Part shown: piece by piece, positions 62,650 to 64,000 of the stretch
How positions within the stretch are numbered: the first letter of the stretch is position 1
Layout of the letters: every line of letters starts with the position of its first letter
NCBI RefSeq assembly: GCF_009817885.1
Contig: NZ_CP041764.1
Location: 372,001 to 436,000 of the forward strand
DNA from: Serratia rhizosphaerae
Lineage (GTDB): Bacteria > Pseudomonadota > Gammaproteobacteria > Enterobacterales > Enterobacteriaceae
Reading direction: 5' to 3'
DNA length: 64,000 nt
The notes under the pieces: generated by a model
Databases searched by the model: none
Seen by the model: only the letters and a program-made list of their open reading frames with translations
What the model was told of the DNA's origin: nothing
Position numbers and translations under genes: made by a program

Positions 62650-64000
62650 ATGACCGAACTTAACGAGAAATTAGCCCAAGCCTGGGAAGGTTTCAGCAAC
62701 GGTGACTGGCAGAACGAAGTCAACGTCCGTGACTTCATCCAGAAAAACTACACGCCGTATGAAGGCGATGAGTCCTTCCTGGCCGGCGCTACGCAGGCGA
62801 CTACCACGCTGTGGGACAAGGTCATGGAAGGGATCAAACTGGAAAACCGCACCCACGCGCCGGTTGATTTCGACACCGACGTCGCCTCCACGATTACCTC
62901 TCATGACGCCGGCTACATCAGCAAAGAGCTGGAAACCATCGTCGGCCTGCAGACCGAAGCGCCATTGAAACGCGCGCTGATCCCGTTCGGCGGCATCAAA
63001 ATGGTTGAAGGCTCCTGTAAGGTCTACGGCCGCGAGCTGGATCCGCAGCTGAAAAAAGTCTTTACCGAATACCGTAAAACCCACAACCAGGGCGTGTTCG
63101 ACGTCTACACCAAAGATATCCTGAAGTGCCGTAAATCCGGCGTGCTGACCGGTCTGCCAGACGCCTACGGCCGTGGCCGCATTATCGGCGACTACCGCCG
63201 CGTGGCGCTGTACGGCATCGACTTCCTGATGGCGGACAAATTAAACCAGTTCAACTCCCTGCAGGATAAACTGGAAAACGGCGAAGACCTGGAAATGACC
63301 ATCCAGCTGCGCGAAGAGATCTCTGATCAGCACCGTGCGCTGGGCCAGATTAAAGAGATGGCCGCCAAATACGGTTACGACATCTCCGCGCCGGCGAAAA
63401 ACGCTCAGGAAGCGGTTCAGTGGACCTACTTCGGCTATCTGGCCGCGGTGAAATCGCAAAACGGCGCCGCCATGTCCTTCGGCCGCGTATCCACTTTCCT
63501 GGATGTATACATTGAACGCGACATCAAGGCCGGCAAGCTGACTGAAGAGCAGTCACAGGAGCTGATCGACCACCTGGTAATGAAACTGCGCATGGTGCGT
63601 TTCCTGCGTACCCCTGAGTATGATGAACTGTTCTCCGGCGACCCAATCTGGGCCACCGAGTCTCTGGCCGGTATGGGCGTCGACGGCCGTACGCTGGTGA
63701 CCAAAAACAGCTTCCGTTTCCTGAACACCCTGTACACCATGGGGCCGTCTCCGGAACCGAACATGACCATTCTGTGGTCGGAAAAACTGCCGCTCAACTT
63801 CAAGAAGTTCGCGGCGAAAGTGTCTATCGACACCTCTTCCGTACAGTATGAAAACGATGACCTGATGCGTCCTGACTTCAACAGCGATGACTATGCCATT
63901 GCCTGCTGCGTCAGCCCGATGGTGGTCGGTAAGCAAATGCAGTTCTTCGGCGCACGCGCCAACCTGGCGAAAACCATGCTGTACGCCATCAACGGCGGCG
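62650..64000 (+). CDS. pflB: Formate acetyltransferase (pyruvate formate-lyase), partial
   Basis: PflB is the glycyl-radical enzyme that splits pyruvate with CoA into acetyl-CoA and formate in anaerobic growth. About 450 of roughly 760 codons are visible; the 3' end, including the glycyl-radical site, lies past the right edge. MTELNEKLAQAWEGFSNGDW starts it. The catalytic cysteine pair is present in AIACCVSPM (Cys 419 and 420 counting Met, equal to E. coli 418/419). It is co-transcribed with focA and normally followed by pflA. Confidence 0.97.
   Translation, partial: MTELNEKLAQAWEGFSNGDWQNEVNVRDFIQKNYTPYEGDESFLAGATQATTTLWDKVMEGIKLENRTHAPVDFDTDVASTITSHDAGYISKELETIVGLQTEAPLKRALIPFGGIKMVEGSCKVYGRELDPQLKKVFTEYRKTHNQGVFDVYTKDILKCRKSGVLTGLPDAYGRGRIIGDYRRVALYGIDFLMADKLNQFNSLQDKLENGEDLEMTIQLREEISDQHRALGQIKEMAAKYGYDISAPAKNAQEAVQWTYFGYLAAVKSQNGAAMSFGRVSTFLDVYIERDIKAGKLTEEQSQELIDHLVMKLRMVRFLRTPEYDELFSGDPIWATESLAGMGVDGRTLVTKNSFRFLNTLYTMGPSPEPNMTILWSEKLPLNFKKFAAKVSIDTSSVQYENDDLMRPDFNSDDYAIACCVSPMVVGKQMQFFGARANLAKTMLYAINGG

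Overview
The window is a stretch of enterobacterial core chromosome. Its gene order, read right to left, is focA-pflB, ycaO, serC-aroA, cmk-rpsA-ihfB, comEC, msbA-lpxK, ycaQ, ycaR-kdsB, elyC, cmoM-mukFEB, ldtD, mepK, gloC, aspC, ompF, asnS, pncB, pepN, ssuEADCB, pyrD, zapC, ycbX, rlmKL-uup-pqiAB. This is the order I know from Escherichia coli. The high GC content, the divergence of the proteins from E. coli and the extra genes (a membrane quinoprotein glucose dehydrogenase, an HglS-type dioxygenase, a tandem cold-shock pair, a private toxin-like pair) point to a Yersiniaceae member, most likely Serratia. The genus is an inference from content and synteny; no rRNA gene is present to confirm it. 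No tRNA, insertion sequence, CRISPR array or prophage was seen.

Left part (1-14.6 kb): pqiB (cut by the window edge), pqiA, uup and rlmKL run leftward, with ycbX divergent. zapC and pyrD follow. pyrD has a leader with the hallmarks of CTP-sensing start-site switching and a PurR-like box upstream. The complete alkanesulfonate operon ssuEADCB runs rightward and converges on pepN at a strong two-way terminator. Centre-left (14.6-28.6 kb): pepN, an uncharacterised membrane diguanylate cyclase, pncB, asnS, the OmpR-controlled porin ompF and aspC, then the leftward envelope/hydrolase genes gloC, mepK and ldtD.

Centre (28.8-44 kb): the condensin operon cmoM-mukF-mukE-mukB has overlapping start/stop codons and is divergent from elyC. 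Between elyC and kdsB sits an AT-rich two-gene insert at 37.1-38.6 kb. Its first product has a LysM-like N-terminus and a glycine-zipper hydrophobic C-terminus. Its second is a small two-helix membrane protein. Together they look like an uncharacterised membrane-active toxin with its immunity protein, and this is the most interesting part of the window. ycaR-kdsB, ycaQ, two cold-shock-domain genes (one with degenerate RNA-binding motifs) and an HglS/YdcJ-type gene follow.

Right part (44-64 kb): lpxK and msbA (lipid A kinase and flippase), comEC with no normal start codon at the expected place, ihfB, rpsA, cmk, aroA and serC (with an intra-operon hairpin). Next come two genes not at this place in E. 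coli: ansB (periplasmic asparaginase) and gcd, the latter preceded by conspicuous palindromes. ycaO, then focA-pflB with recognisable FNR and ArcA sites, close the window; pflB is cut at the right edge.
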